This document shows, one piece after another, positions 53,730-64,000 of a stretch of DNA of 64,000 nt. A program made the position numbers and the translations under genes. The stretch is from positions 40,919,501 through 40,983,500 of the forward strand of contig JAYKYS010000001.1 of the NCBI GenBank assembly GCA_036924285.1. Reading direction: 5' to 3'. Each line of letters begins with the position of its first letter. Positions within the stretch are counted from its first letter, which is position 1. The stretch comes from Asterella californica. Its lineage: Eukaryota; Streptophyta; Marchantiopsida; Marchantiales; Aytoniaceae. The notes beneath the pieces are model-generated. The model was not told the DNA's origin, ran no database searches, and saw only the letters and a program-made list of their open reading frames with translations.

Positions 53730-56123
53730 ATGAGTGGGGACGGGAAAGGTGATGGAAATGGAGCTAGTGGTTCGGAAGGATTGCCGAAGGTGTAGTTGGA
53801 TCCGGCGACTGCATCGATGTTCCAAGCTTTCAAGATGTTCTTACGACAGCAACAGTCTGATGAGCGGAAGGAAGTTTTGGTAACAAAGGCGCTTCAAGCG
53901 GTGGTCAGCAAGATTGACCAGTTCGGTAAGAGAGATGTCTCAAGTTATCTGCGTCATTATGTGAAGGAAATGGAGCTGAACCGGATAATAGAAGATGAGA
54001 TGATTGAGACATTTGAGTTAGCAGCAACTCCTGAGATTAGAGATCATGTTAAAATGCTAACGAAGTATTTTAACAAGGATTGGGAGACATTTGCTCGTGT
54101 CTTGATGGATGAGTACTTCTTGGAGGACTCTGATCGGATCACCAAGAAGTCATTTTTGGAGTGGGTTGAGCAATCAAGGAAGGGTTTATAAGCTACAGAG
54201 TTATTCCGGAAGTTTGAGAAGCAGTTTTCTCGGCTGACTAGGATGGAGAAGTTGACGCTGCAATCCAACAAGACAGAGTTATTTCTTCGGGCTGCAAATG
54301 AGAAGCTTCAAGAGAAGTTGGAGGTACTTCTGGAGGATCGGGAGGAAGACGATGGCTTGACCAGTACTTGGAAGAAGGTTGAGGAAGCAGTTGGTCTGCT
54401 TACCAAGAGTGAGCGAAGACGAGAGAAAGTTCCTGCACCAACACCGACTGTTGTAGCACCTGTTCCTGTAGTCTGATCAGTGGTTCCTGTTGCTAGACAG
54501 ATGGTATCAGTTATTCCAGTTGTTCAGGCACTTGTAGTATCTCCGAAGAAGGATGATTCAAGCCTTGAGGAGATAATGCACGAAATGTGAGACCTGCAGA
54601 TCAAGCTCACAAGATTGGAGGAGCAAGGATCTACAAGCGGAGAAAACCTGTTGGGAAGCAAGGTTGGATCCAATGATTTATTTGGTGCGATGGTACTGAT
54701 CATCCACACAGAGATTGCAAGGAGTTCACTGATATCTTGCAACAAGGAGTGATCTTCTGGAAGGATGGGAAGGTAGCGCTGAGAGATACAAGTGCACTTC
54801 TTCAGACCAACTTTGGTAGAGGAGGGATGAAGAAGTTGGTTGAGAACCACTTATCAGCGCAAGCAGTTGCAATCATGGAGGCTCGAACCTATGCCACAAG
54901 GGTTGAGGATCAAGATGAGAGAGGTTTTAACGAGCATGTTGAGCCAAGTGGATTGTGGTCATCTGTCATCTCCATGAAACAGAAAGGAAAGATGGCATAT
55001 GAGACCTTGTTGAGGACAGCTGCTACGATCAGAAGGGATACTAGATGAGAAGATCCGATAGAAGCTCTATCGGTGCATGCTTACATCACCAAGAACCAAC
55101 ACGAAGCGTTGTTGGAAGAGAAGAGAAGACGAGATTCAGAGGATGCAAGGGAAGGAACTTCTTCCAAGAGACAGACTTGAGGAGAGAAAGTTCGTCAAGA
55201 GCTTCGAGATGCAAGAACTCAAGATCTATCGATGGATGATGCTTCTTCTCCATCGAAAGAGAGCGAAGGAGTTACAAAAGGAGAAGGGTAAGCCGGTTGC
55301 ATACAAACTATAGTCGGAGATCGAGGCTTCAATAGACTTGAAGGGAGTCTTGGAAGATCACATTCTAAATGCGAAGGTGGAGTTTACTTTGAGGGAAGTT
55401 TTGGGCATTGCTAAGCGCGAGTTTCATGATGTCATTATCGACATCATCAAACGGAAGCGACTGATTACAGATGAGATTGGTTTATCGCATGCCTTGGATA
55501 GTAGGATGTTTGTGGATGAGGAGAGAGAGTTTGCAAAGTGCAGTGTTTATTCTTCGAGGAAGAAAGAGATCGAAGGCGCAGGGTACATTTTGAGGATGAA
55601 GAGGAGGATGGGAAGCAAAGCTCAAGTCATTATAGTCACAGTCACTGAGCTCGAGCTACGACGAAGATGCTGGTGAGGATCGGAGACTTGGATGAGCCGG
55701 TGGTTGCTCTAATTGACCATGGATCAAAAATCAACATCATGTCGAAGAAATTGTACAAGAAGAAGAAGTGATCAATCGACATAGAGCATGGGTGGATCAT
55801 AAGAGCAGCCAACAACACAAGAGGAAATTTATATGGAGCTTGTCCAGACAGTAGAGTGCGCATAAGTGATGTTGCTATTGAGCAAAATTTCTTTGTTCAA
55901 GAAGTAACATCATACCCGCTCATTCTTGATCAACCTTTCATCACAGCAAGTCGGATGGAGACAAGGGTCCTGGACGACAGATCTGCTTATGCTAAGATCC
56001 GAAGTCAAGACGAGATCGGACGGTATAGTTCTTGACTGTATCGTCCGATCACAAACGTAATCGAGATCGTCTGAGAGAGAAACTGCTTCCAAGGTGAGTG
56101 AAAAGTTCAAGGATTTTCGTTGA
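53730..56123 (+). pseudogene. Trp-3 ORF1: Gag-protease, degraded
   Basis: Starts at ATG 53730 (MSGDGKGDGNG). TAG at 53793 replaces the Gln of KVQLDP in Trp-2, and further stops occur near 54188, 54474 and 54588. The knuckle has lost its first Cys (FIWCDGTDHPHRDC). The charged linker and VLGIAKREFHDVIIDIIKRK block are recognisable at 55390-55460. Protease reads ALIDHGSKINIM with DHG kept but Glu changed to Lys. The ORF1 end has the same GGATTTTCGTTGA junction as Trp-2, with TGA at 56121-56123. Confidence 0.85.
56111..56117 (+). promoter_or_regulatory. Slip-site relic GGATTTT (Trp-3)
   Basis: Same heptamer and spacing to TGA as in Trp-2, so the A variant predates the split of these two copies. 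Confidence 0.45.
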
Positions 56124-59100
56124 GTATCACTATAGAGCGGGATTGTGGTGATGCACAGGAGAAGGTACTCTCGCTTGAAAGAGAAAGTGTCTTTTGTACA
56201 GGGTTTGTTCGGTTCTTAGAGTGTGAGATTGCTATTTACAAGAAGGTAGAAGAGCTGAGAAGAAAAGAACAAAAACATTTGCGTGATGTTGAGTTGATAT
56301 TGTAAGAGTGGGGTGAGCTAGAAGAGGATGAATGGATTTCTGGTGTTTATGAAGAGGATGGATTGGAGGATCCTTTACGAGAGATCATGTCTATTGGTTG
56401 AGAGAATATCGATAAGGTTGTGCAGATTCATTCAAAGGAGGTCTTTTCGGTGATTGAATCATTCCATGCACCTGAGGTTCGAGCTGAGACGAAGTACAAG
56501 ACAGTAGATAAGAAGGTAAAGCCAGTTGCTGGTCCTTTGTCGATGACACTAACCAACAGATGGATCGAACTTCAAGGGAGAAGAGTTTGAGAGATCCTGC
56601 AGTGATAAGACATACGTTTACGGAGAAGACCCTTGAAGAGTTGAATATTGGATCTGATGGGTCTCTTCTACCAGAAGAGAGGATGTGCTTCAAGGAGATG
56701 CTTTCACGACATGAGAAAGCATTTGTCTTTGAGCCACATGAGATTGGGTGTGTAGACTCGTATGTTGTTACTCTGATGGTTATCTTCACAGTATCACATG
56801 TGTCGTGGAATCTGAGACCAATTCCAGTACCGCGGGCTCACTTGCCTAAACTGATGGAGTTGCTGAAGGAGAAGATGCGGATGAAGATCTTGGAGTCGTC
56901 ATTTGCACCGTATTCGAGCAGATGGTTTACGGTGCCTAAGAAAAATGAGTCGCTGCGGTTCATCCAAGACATGCAACCAGTGAACGCGGTAACAATCAAA
57001 AATGCTGGGGTGAGATCGATTGTGGATGAGTTTACTGAAGCGTTTGCAAGGAGGGCGATTTACTCGATGAGAGATCTTTACTCAGGATATGATCAGTTTC
57101 AACTAGCGAAGGAGAGCAGAAGCTTCACGACAATGAGAACACCTTTGGGGTTGGTTAGGATGTGTATCTTATCACAGGGAGCTAACAACTCGGTAGCACA
57201 CATAATAAACGGGATGAATAGAGTTATAAGGGACTTCATCCCTGAAAAAACGATGCCGTTCTTGGATGACATCCCATCAAAAGATGTGTAGAGGATGAGA
57301 AGGATGAAGCATTAGATCAGAAGGGGTGTCAGTGATACGTCATCGATCATATCACACACTGTGAGAAGATCCTATCTTGACTTGAGGAAGTTCATCTCAC
57401 ACTATCAAGTGCGAAGTCTACATTTGGGATTAGAGAACTCTTGATCATTGATCATTTGTGTAGATCGTTTGGTCGGAAGTCAGACCCAAACAAAGTAGAT
57501 GCGATTGGGAGGATGAAGGAGATTTGCAACTCGTTGACAGAAGTAAGAAGATTTTTGGGTGCTTGTGTATTCTATCACATTTGGATTCCTCATTATGCGC
57601 ATGTAGCGGATCCATTATATGGGTTATTGCATAAAGGTCATAAGTTCAGATGGGAGGAAGAGCATACCAATGCGGTACGGAAGCTGAAGTCCTTACTATC
57701 ATCTCCTCTAGTTTTGGGAAGGATTGATTACAAGGCTGCTAGGCCGGTGGTTCTTACTGTAGATACAAGTCCGGTTGCAATCGGATGGGTAGTGGACAAG
57801 ATGATGAGGATGGAGACATGTTTACGGTTAAGTTCGGAGCGAAGGTGTTAAGTGCTCGACAACGTGCATACTCGCAAGTGAAGAGAGAACTATGAGGTAT
57901 TGTTTCAGTCATGAAAACTGAGAAAGAGTATTTGATTGGAGCAGTAGTGGTGGTTGAAACTGATTGTTTGCCGTTACTAGAGATGATCATGAATTGTCTG
58001 ACTCCTGATATTGCGATGTTGTGATGGATCGCATATATAAAGAATCTCAATATACATATATTGGGTTGTATCGCGAGTTTTTGAAATTCAAAAGAAAAAT
58101 TGGTCGGGCCTGGTATATCAAGTCATTGAATCCGGAGTTTAGACACATCGCAAGGAAGGATAATCCGATAACAGATATGTTATCTCGAGCTCGATATGAT
58201 GAGGAGGATGAGATGGTTGAAGATATTGACGACGTGGTTGCAGAGTTCTATTTCGATTGCACAGACAGGAAGGAAAGATGAGTTATTTGTTGAAGGGTTG
58301 TATGATGGTTAAGCAGACAGGTTGGACGGATGAGAGGTTTCGGAGAGTTTGAAGGAAGGCCTACAACTTCATGTTGCAGGATGAGTTTCTTTGGAAGCGA
58401 CCGAAGCATAAAGGTGAGATACCGCTACGAGTGATTTGCGACAAAGAAGATCAGCAGAAGTTGCTCAAGGCGTTTCATGAGAGTCTTTGGGTTGGACATC
58501 GAGGGATTTGGACCACTTTTACGAAGATGACAGAACGGTATTGGTGGAAAAACATGTACAAGGATGTCGTATCTTTTGTAGAGTCTTGTTTGACATGTCA
58601 GATGTATTCGAACATCCGACATCGAGATGGATTACACCCGACTTATCCGTTGACAATCCACTTCAAGTGGGTTGTAGACTTGGTGACTATGTCAGTTGGA
58701 TTGTGACAGATGAGATACTTGGTACTTGCTCGAGAAGATCTTTCAAATCAAGTTGAGGGTAGGGCGCTTCGGACAAAGACAACTGAAGAGGTATGTAGAT
58801 TTCTCTTGGAAGAGGTTGTTTGTCGATATGAATGTGTGGGAAAGATTACTGCAGATCGGGGAGAGTTGGATGCACATGAGGCTCGTGAATTCTTTGCAAG
58901 GTGTGGGGGTGAGGTTGTCACTGACAACTGCTTACAACCCCGAAGGGAATGCCAAGAGTGAACGAGGTCATCCGCCCATTGTGAAGACTTTGGTGAAGGC
59001 CTGCAACAGAAGGTGGCGCGAGTGACCTCAACTCTTGTCATTTGCGTTATGGACAGATCAAACGACGCACAGCTCGGTGACAGGTTACATGCCAGTGGAA

Positions 59101-59455
59101 CTCATCATAGGTCATAAACCTATCATGCCGATTGAAGAACACGTTTTGACATGGAGTGTGTACCTTGGAAAGACAATCTGACTAGGGAAGAGCTTCTTGC
59201 TATTCGAATTAGGCAATTAGAGAGAAGACTTGAGAATATCCAAGCTGCTTTGGATAGGCTACGAGAAGCACGACTGAAGAACAAGGTCAGATTCGATCAG
59301 CGACATCGTTTGAGACCTAGGAAAAATCAAGAAAGGTGATTGGGTGTTAGTCTATGACAACAGTCTAGACAACCAACATAGTGCACTCCGGAAGTTTTTT
59401 AAGGTGATGGTTTGGTCCGTATGTGGTAAAGAAGGTTCATGACAACGCAACTTAC
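56118..59455 (+). pseudogene. Trp-3 pol ORF2: RT, RNase H, integrase, degraded
   Basis: Recognisable blocks in several frames: RT (56560-57291, with MPFLDDIPSK), RNase H (TVDTSPVAIGW near 57765; ETDCLPLLEM near 57960), a 76-bp alien insertion near 58036-58110 in the YIKSLN region, integrase zinc region (HESLWVGHRGIWTTF...CLTC), VVDLVTM, TADRGEL near 58850 and AKSERGHPP near 58955. Many lesions are single C-to-T or G-to-A changes making stops. The homology stops near 59455 (HDNATY), short of the pol tail. Confidence 0.85.
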
Positions 59456-60460
59456 TGTGAAGCCTTTATTTTTTGTTTTTGTTAATTAATTGATCAGTTG
59501 TAGACTAAATAAGAAGAATAGGTAGTAAAAGATAGAGGATAGAAGTTGAGTAGTGTTAATTAGGAGTTTAGTGAAGAAGATTTGCACTTGAAGAATCAGT
59601 TGAAGTTGTGAAGTAAGTTTGGATGGAAGTTTCTCATAGGTGGATTCTTTGGACGAAGAGCTTTCTAACGATATGTTGTGCGAGGCAAACAGACTCAGAA
59701 TGATGAAGTTACTAAGGATTTAAGAATCGACAAAGTCGATGAGGAATGACTTCTTCGTACTTCGGCCGGCGAAGAACTTTCTTCATCTTCGTACTTCATG
59801 ACCTACTTCGTATCATATTCAAACTTGGAGGCGAAGAAGGAGAACACGGCGAAGTCTGAGAAGTCAAAAACCTGACTTCGGCGCGTGACGAGGTACTTCA
59901 GCAGAAGTTGGAACAAGGGAAAGAGCAAGAGAAGGTTCTTTCACTTGTAAGGAAAGAGTTAGATGAGATGCGTCTGCAGAGGAATCGGAACCAGGACATT
60001 GTCACAGAGATGACCAAGGAGATCGAGGATCTAAAGCGACGATGTGTTAAGAACGAGGAGCAGACTGCACAACTTCGGAGCAGGGTCGAACCAACACTGA
60101 GGAACTACTTCGCCACCTACTTGGATACTTCGGAGCTGAAGATTCTTCAGGATATTAGACAGGAGTTAGGAGCAGCAGATATAGAGGGTTCTTCGACGAA
60201 GAACCGAGTAGCTAGGTTAGGACAGAGTAGTTAGAGAACTCTGAGAGGTTAGAGCAACTGTTGAGTTTTCGGTTAGCGAGATAGCTAGGGAGTTAGCGAT
60301 AGGATCTGATGTTGTTCCTGGTGTCGTTTCGGACACAAGACCTTCATCCGTCGGTACAGATGTACACCCGACTTCTCGAGAAGAAGATCCGTCATCTTAA
60401 GGAAGATCTGTATATAAGCGTTGTGTTGTTCGTGCTCAGTACCTCTGTGTGTTTGTTATT
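59456..60460 (+). other. Unassigned LTR-like insertion with coiled-coil ORF and TATA box
   Basis: A/T-rich start (59456-59530), then repeated CTTCG/GAAG words near 59740-59890. An open frame 59861-60234 lacks an early ATG and encodes a Lys/Glu/Gln-rich coiled coil (LSLVRKELDEMRLQRNRNQ, RRCVKNEEQTAQLRSRVEP). A TATA box (TGTATATAAGC, 60408-60418) follows. This resembles the 3' end of an ORF next to an LTR from yet another retrotransposon, but no partner copy is in the window. Confidence 0.4.
59861..60234 (+). CDS. Coiled-coil ORF fragment, unknown
   Basis: About 124 codons open from just after a TGA to a TAG at 60232-60234. Heptad-like leucines and charge, no Cys/His motif. It could be the C-terminal part of a retroelement ORF; no known family is recognised. 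No start codon is convincing, so it is probably a fragment. Confidence 0.35.
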
Positions 60461-60967
60461 TCTGAGATAGGTCTTTTTCGAATCTTAAGATTGGTGTGCG
60501 ATGGTTGTCCGAGAGGAAAAAGTTCTCAGATAGGTCTTTTTCGGTTCCTTCGCTACGGTTTTTACCTTTTTGAATTCGTTGGAGTTCTAGTTGGTTATGT
60601 ACAGCTTGTGGTAGCTAGCTTTAGCTATGAGCTTGTACATGAACGTTGTTTGGACTCGGGTTTGAATCGTGTGATACTGAGATAGCTCTTTTTGTTAGCA
60701 AATGAATGTTTTTCTTGCTTTGAGCTACGCTTCGATAGTTTTGGGTCTGGGTTGAGATTCAGAGACTCGTTTAAGAGGTTTTACAATAGATTACAGACCG
60801 CTCTGGTTTGCTTCTCAGTTTTGTGTTCTTAGGGAGAAAGAACCGGCAGTGTATATACGTTGAGAGTTGATATATATTGCGACGTTCGTTTTCGTGCTTG
60901 TGTTTCTCTTTCTTGTCTGTGTTCAGCACACTACATCTCCACAGCCAGAACCTCGTGTTTTCCTGGA
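60461..60967 (+). repeat. Trp-3 3' LTR remnant
   Basis: Corresponds to the second half of the Trp-2-type LTR (GATAGGTCTTTTTCGG, GTTCTAGTTGGTTATG, the TATA region at 60870, CCTCGTGTTTTCCTGGACAT) but stops before the terminal CGACACGATA. Near 60481-60525 it contains filler sequence, including a short copy of PHD-finger DNA. Confidence 0.8.
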
Positions 60968-61150
60968 CATTGTACGCACGGGCTTGAGGTGTATGTTGTG
61001 TGGTTCTGCTGGTGAAGCAACTCGTATGTTGGTGTGCGATGGTTGTTTGAGAGGTTGACACATATCGTGTTTGACTTCACTTCTCAGTGTCATTCTTATT
61101 GGACGGTGGGTTTCTCATCGATATATATAGCTGGGATAGTCGATTAGATC
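60965..61150 (+). pseudogene. PHD-1 PHD finger, degraded
   Basis: Frame VVRTGLRCMLCGSAGEATRMLVCDGCLRG-stop-HISCLTSLLS, matching PHD-2. A TGA replaces Trp before the His ligand, and the last Cys pair (VCPRC in PHD-2) is altered to VSHRY. It resumes PHD-1 pol after Trp-3. Confidence 0.8.
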
Positions 61151-61194
61151 TTTGCGTAGTATGGATTGCAAATAGACGACTAACAATGAGACAA

Positions 61195-61836
61195 TGTAGC
61201 ATCCGGCCTCCTGATCCTTGCACCCAAGAAGGTGTATATCACGTAGTTGGGATATAGGACTGTTTGGAGTTATCTGAGACCCTGGAGTTATCTGGAGCTA
61301 TCTGGAACATAACCGTCAATTAGGGAACGATTGTGGTAACTTGTGCATGTGTATGACATCGTCCATATGTTATGTATATGTGTGGTGTACGTTTGATACC
61401 AATGTATGTTGTGCAACAATGTGTATGCGCACGACAACTGTCATGTCAATTTAGCATCCCGGTTAGGTTGACCGAGTGCGTATTGGTTAGTCTTGATAGG
61501 GCCGTTAGTGCCGTTAGGACGGGTTCTTGGGCTAGTCCCACTAGGGGTATACTCCGCATGTAGAGCTTGTAGATTTTAGTTCTTCGAGTTGAGCCTTCAA
61601 ACTCTTGGCTATGGTGGATAGTCTTGGTGAGCGTAATCTGGATTCTCTTATGCACATAGTGGATTTGACTCAACTTTAGTGTTTGTTTAGTGTCGGTTGG
61701 CATGATGGAGTGAGTGCAGATCATTTATTATTATGATGTACTTGTGTATGTGTTAACATCCTCCATGTGTTATGTGTATGTGTGGTGTATTTCTTACAGC
61801 GACGTATGTTCTGTAACGATGTGTATGCGAACGACA
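61195..61836 (+). repeat. PHD-1 3' LTR
   Basis: 642 bp from TGTAGCATCCGG to GCGAACGACA, preceded by purine-rich CAATGAGACAA. It carries two copies of a ~107-bp unit (61330-61436 and 61729-61836), the second forming the LTR end. PHD-2 has the same plan. Confidence 0.75.
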
Positions 61837-62983
61837 AATGATGGGTCGAGGGTTCTTAAGACATTCTCTCTTAGCATGTGATTCGTGAAGGTTTCTTGGT
61901 GGTCTGCATGAGGATTGAAGAACTATAAGAGTGGTGGTTATGGACGGAGGTCTGATGTCGACTCCAGATCTTCTTTTCTCGAATCCATTTCACATCAAGC
62001 TTCATTGCATCCACTGTGATCACTTTCGACGGTTAGTTGCATATTTTGGTGACGAATTCATGAGGAGGGTGATGGACTTACAGCTTCTGGTGATCATTCT
62101 AATTTTTATATACGAAGAGACTTAAGATCTGACGGTGTATATCTTGTTGTGACGAATGGATCTTAACTACCCAGCCAACGTTTCTTTCAACGTCTGAGTC
62201 GATATTCGATGTCACTGCAGATCAAAGATCAATCATGGGATATGGATCGTGAGGAACTTTAGAGAAGAGTATTTCAACCGAGTGATAGTTTCAACGTTTT
62301 CTTTTGTCGTACTTTTCATTGTATATCATTTTAAGTGAGAAAAAGACAAACCAAAAGTTCTTTTTGCTCTCATTGATCTACTTTTGGACCAATGATGTTC
62401 TAGCTGATCCTCGTGATGTTTTTCTGTGGTTTTAAGAAGCTTCAAAGGTCCATTTGAGCAAAGAATGATATGGTTGGAAAGCGCTAGAAAAGGGCTACAA
62501 TTTTGGCTGAAGAATCGAGTGATTTCATGAATGATTGAGGGCGCTATGATCGATTGAGTGGTGAGGGATGAAATTCATATCCACTGTGACTTTTTTGATT
62601 GTTCTGAAAGACCTGTGAAGAGTTTTTCAGCGCTGTCAGTTGGCTTGGAGAGCTGACGACGAGCTAGTCATTTTGATATAAATTTCAATCGATTCTTGAT
62701 CGTTTTGGATTGTGAACCGATCGATTGAAGTTGAATGGTGCAGATGTGATGAGACCGGTATTGTGAACTATGACAATCATGGAGGATTGGTCATTTCTCG
62801 AGTTCTTGGTATAAAGATATCTGGAAACTTTCATCTCAAATGGTCTAAAAGATTGTTCAAAGTCTTGGATCAAGTGTACCTGCGTCTGTGAGGCTGAGCA
62901 ACTAGGAAAGTCATTGAAGTCTGATATATCAATTGTTGAATGTTCGGAAGATATGTACAATGTATATAGATGGCAGTCTGGTT
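61837..62983 (+). repeat. Low-copy repeat G (copy 2) between two PHD-family LTRs
   Basis: Related to 47364-48720 (see that entry for orientations). The plus frame 61931-62125 (DLLFSNPFHIKLHCIHCDHF) is the counterpart of the minus frame at 47398-47676. On the minus strand 62890-62700 has another short shared frame (VHLIQDFEQSFRPFEMK; copy 1 VHLIQDPEQHIRLFEMK at 48716-48522). No domain is recognised. Confidence 0.55.
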
Positions 62984-63600
62984 TGTCGTGCGCATACACA
63001 TCGCTACACAACATACATCGCTGTCAGAGGTACACCACACATACACATAACATGGACGATGTCATACACATACACAAGTGTACCACAATAAATCTGTATG
63101 AAGAGATTACTATCTCCAACACTACAACAAAGATCACTCACAAACGGTCAAGCCAAACCCACTCTAAACACGAAGAGAATCCGGGTTACACTCAACTAGA
63201 CTATCCACCATAGCCTGGAGCTTGAAGGCTCAACTCAAAGAACTAAGGCCTCCAAGCCCTACCTGCGAAGTTTACCCCTAGTGGGCTCTCTCCCCAACTC
63301 GCCCTAACGGCACTAACGGCCTTACCGGGATGCGCCACTTCGCACTCGGTCAACCTAGTCGAGGTGCCCAAACTGACGTGACAGCTGTCGTGCGCATACA
63401 CATCGCTACACAACATACATCGCTGTCAGAGGTACACCACACATACACATAACACATGGACGATGTCATACACATACACAAGTGTACCACAATCGCCCCC
63501 CTAACTGGCGGTTAGGTCCCTCTAACTCCAGATAGCTCCATATCTCAACTACGTGATACACACCTTCATGGGTGCAAGGATCAGGAGGCCGGGTGCTACA
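62984..63600 (-). repeat. PHD-2 3' LTR
   Basis: 617 bp on the minus strand from TGTAGCACCCGG (63600) to GCGCACGACA (62984), preceded by the purine tract CGATGGGGCGA. The two internal units are 63386-63493 and 62984-63089. Confidence 0.78.
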
Positions 63601-63664
63601 TCGCCCCATCGTTAGTCGCCTGTCTGCAATCCATATCACGCAAAGATCTAATCGACTATCTCCG

Positions 63665-63998
63665 CTATATACATCGAGGACAAACCCACCGTCCAGTAGG
63701 AACGACACTGAGAGGTGGAGTCAAACATGACATATGCCAACCTCTCGAACAACCATCACACACCAGCATACGGGCTGCTCCACCAGCAGACCCACACAAC
63801 ATACACCTCAAGCCCGCGCGTACAACTGCTAAGCTTGGGTCAACGGTACCATCAATGTTGGGAAGATGACATGGCGCGCAATTACGCACATGGTCCTTCC
63901 ACACAACACCATCACGGCCCTCTAACATGAGTACTCCAGAAGGTAACACCTCTCGCACTCGTAAAATAGTGCGCCCTGCGGTCACATCCAACGTCGTC
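63665..63998 (-). CDS. PHD-2 pol C-terminus with intact PHD finger (partial, runs off window)
   Basis: The frame is open from the window edge to TAG at 63665. It starts with RTILRVREVLPSGVLMLEG, a likely post-core integrase module, then WKDHVRNCAPCHLPN and a complete PHD finger: C-x2-C-x11-C-x2-C-x4-H-x2-C-x14-C-x2-C (LRCMLCG...LVCDGCSRGWHMSC...WVCPRC), with the usual Trp two residues before the penultimate Cys. PHD fingers of this type read histone H3 tails, so it may guide integration to chromatin as chromodomains do in chromoviruses; that role is inference. The stop is about 65 bp from the LTR, consistent with being the pol C-terminus. Confidence 0.85.
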   Translation of the reverse strand, partial: TTLDVTAGRTILRVREVLPSGVLMLEGRDGVVWKDHVRNCAPCHLPNIDGTVDPSLAVVRAGLRCMLCGSAGGAARMLVCDGCSRGWHMSCLTPPLSVVPTGRWVCPRCI

Positions 63999-64000
63999 GG

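Larger units (their letters stand above)
51866..60967 (+). mobile_element. Trp-3: old, heavily mutated Trp-lineage element
   Basis: Plus-strand relative of Trp-2 with a 5' LTR (51866-53654), primer site, ORF1 and ORF2 in many pieces to about 59455, an unrelated insertion (59456-60460) and a 3' LTR remnant (60461-60967). It lies inside PHD-1 pol. No target duplication is visible, and about 80 bp of host PHD-1 sequence expected from PHD-2 is missing at the right junction. Confidence 0.85.

Noticed and set aside
61330..63493. Repeated ~107-bp units with AC-rich sequence, considered as a CRISPR-like or satellite array
   Set aside because: Only four copies, two in each of two LTRs and in opposite orientations; no spacers of regular length. 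They are internal LTR duplications.

Overview
The window holds no recognisable cellular gene. It is a block of nested Ty3/gypsy LTR retrotransposons, the kind of sequence found in repeat-rich heterochromatin of a green-lineage genome. The evidence for a plant-type host is that primer-binding sites match plant-type tRNA-Trp and tRNA-Asp 3' ends, that one element type has the non-chromovirus Athila/Tat-like plan with extra reading frames downstream of integrase, and that a plant-SINE-like tRNA-related segment is present. My impression is a charophyte (Chara-like) alga, but that is recollection and not shown by the sequence.

Three unrelated Ty3 groups are interleaved; the names below are mine. 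(a) The Trp lineage (Trp-1 to Trp-4) has a tRNA-Trp primer site, Gag and protease fused in ORF1, and RT-RNase H-integrase in ORF2 reached by a -1 shift. It uses DHG instead of DSG/DTG in protease and FLDD in RT, and pol ends in an acidic tail. (b) The Asp family (Asp-1 to Asp-4) has a tRNA-Asp primer site, DSG protease, a long 3' region with an antisense ORF and a coiled-coil ORF3, and is saturated with GAAGAC/GTCTTC words. (c) The PHD family (PHD-1, PHD-2) has an integrase followed by a C4HC3 PHD finger and LTRs starting TGTAGCA.

Layout: 1-75, tail of a Trp-1-type LTR. 76-15562, Asp-1 (minus strand), split by Trp-1 (911-9411). 15563-31155, Asp-2 (plus), truncated in RNase H where Asp-1 landed and itself split by Trp-4 (19719-27821) inside ORF3. 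30246-31155 is an LTR that closes Asp-2 and opens Asp-3. Asp-3 runs to 46970, split inside gag by Trp-2 (32455-42541), the youngest and best preserved element. 46971-48905, mixed debris. 48906-50312, Asp-4 pol fragment. 50430-61836, PHD-1, split by the decayed Trp-3 (51866-60967). 61837-62983, a low-copy repeat shared with 47364-48720. 62984-64000, 3' end of PHD-2 in inverted orientation, with an intact PHD finger.

The insertion order is readable. The Asp and PHD elements are the old substrate, and the Trp elements inserted later. Three insertions leave 4-bp target duplications (ACGC, ACGC, ACAT); removing Trp-4 or Trp-2 restores the host reading frame across the insertion point. Trp-2 has two LTRs of equal length (2022 bp, about 10 differences) and only one nonsense codon, so it is probably the only element here that was recently active. 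The most interesting points are the PHD finger at the integrase C-terminus, the conserved -1 slip site between protease and RT, and the extra ORFs and GAAGAC bias of the Asp family.
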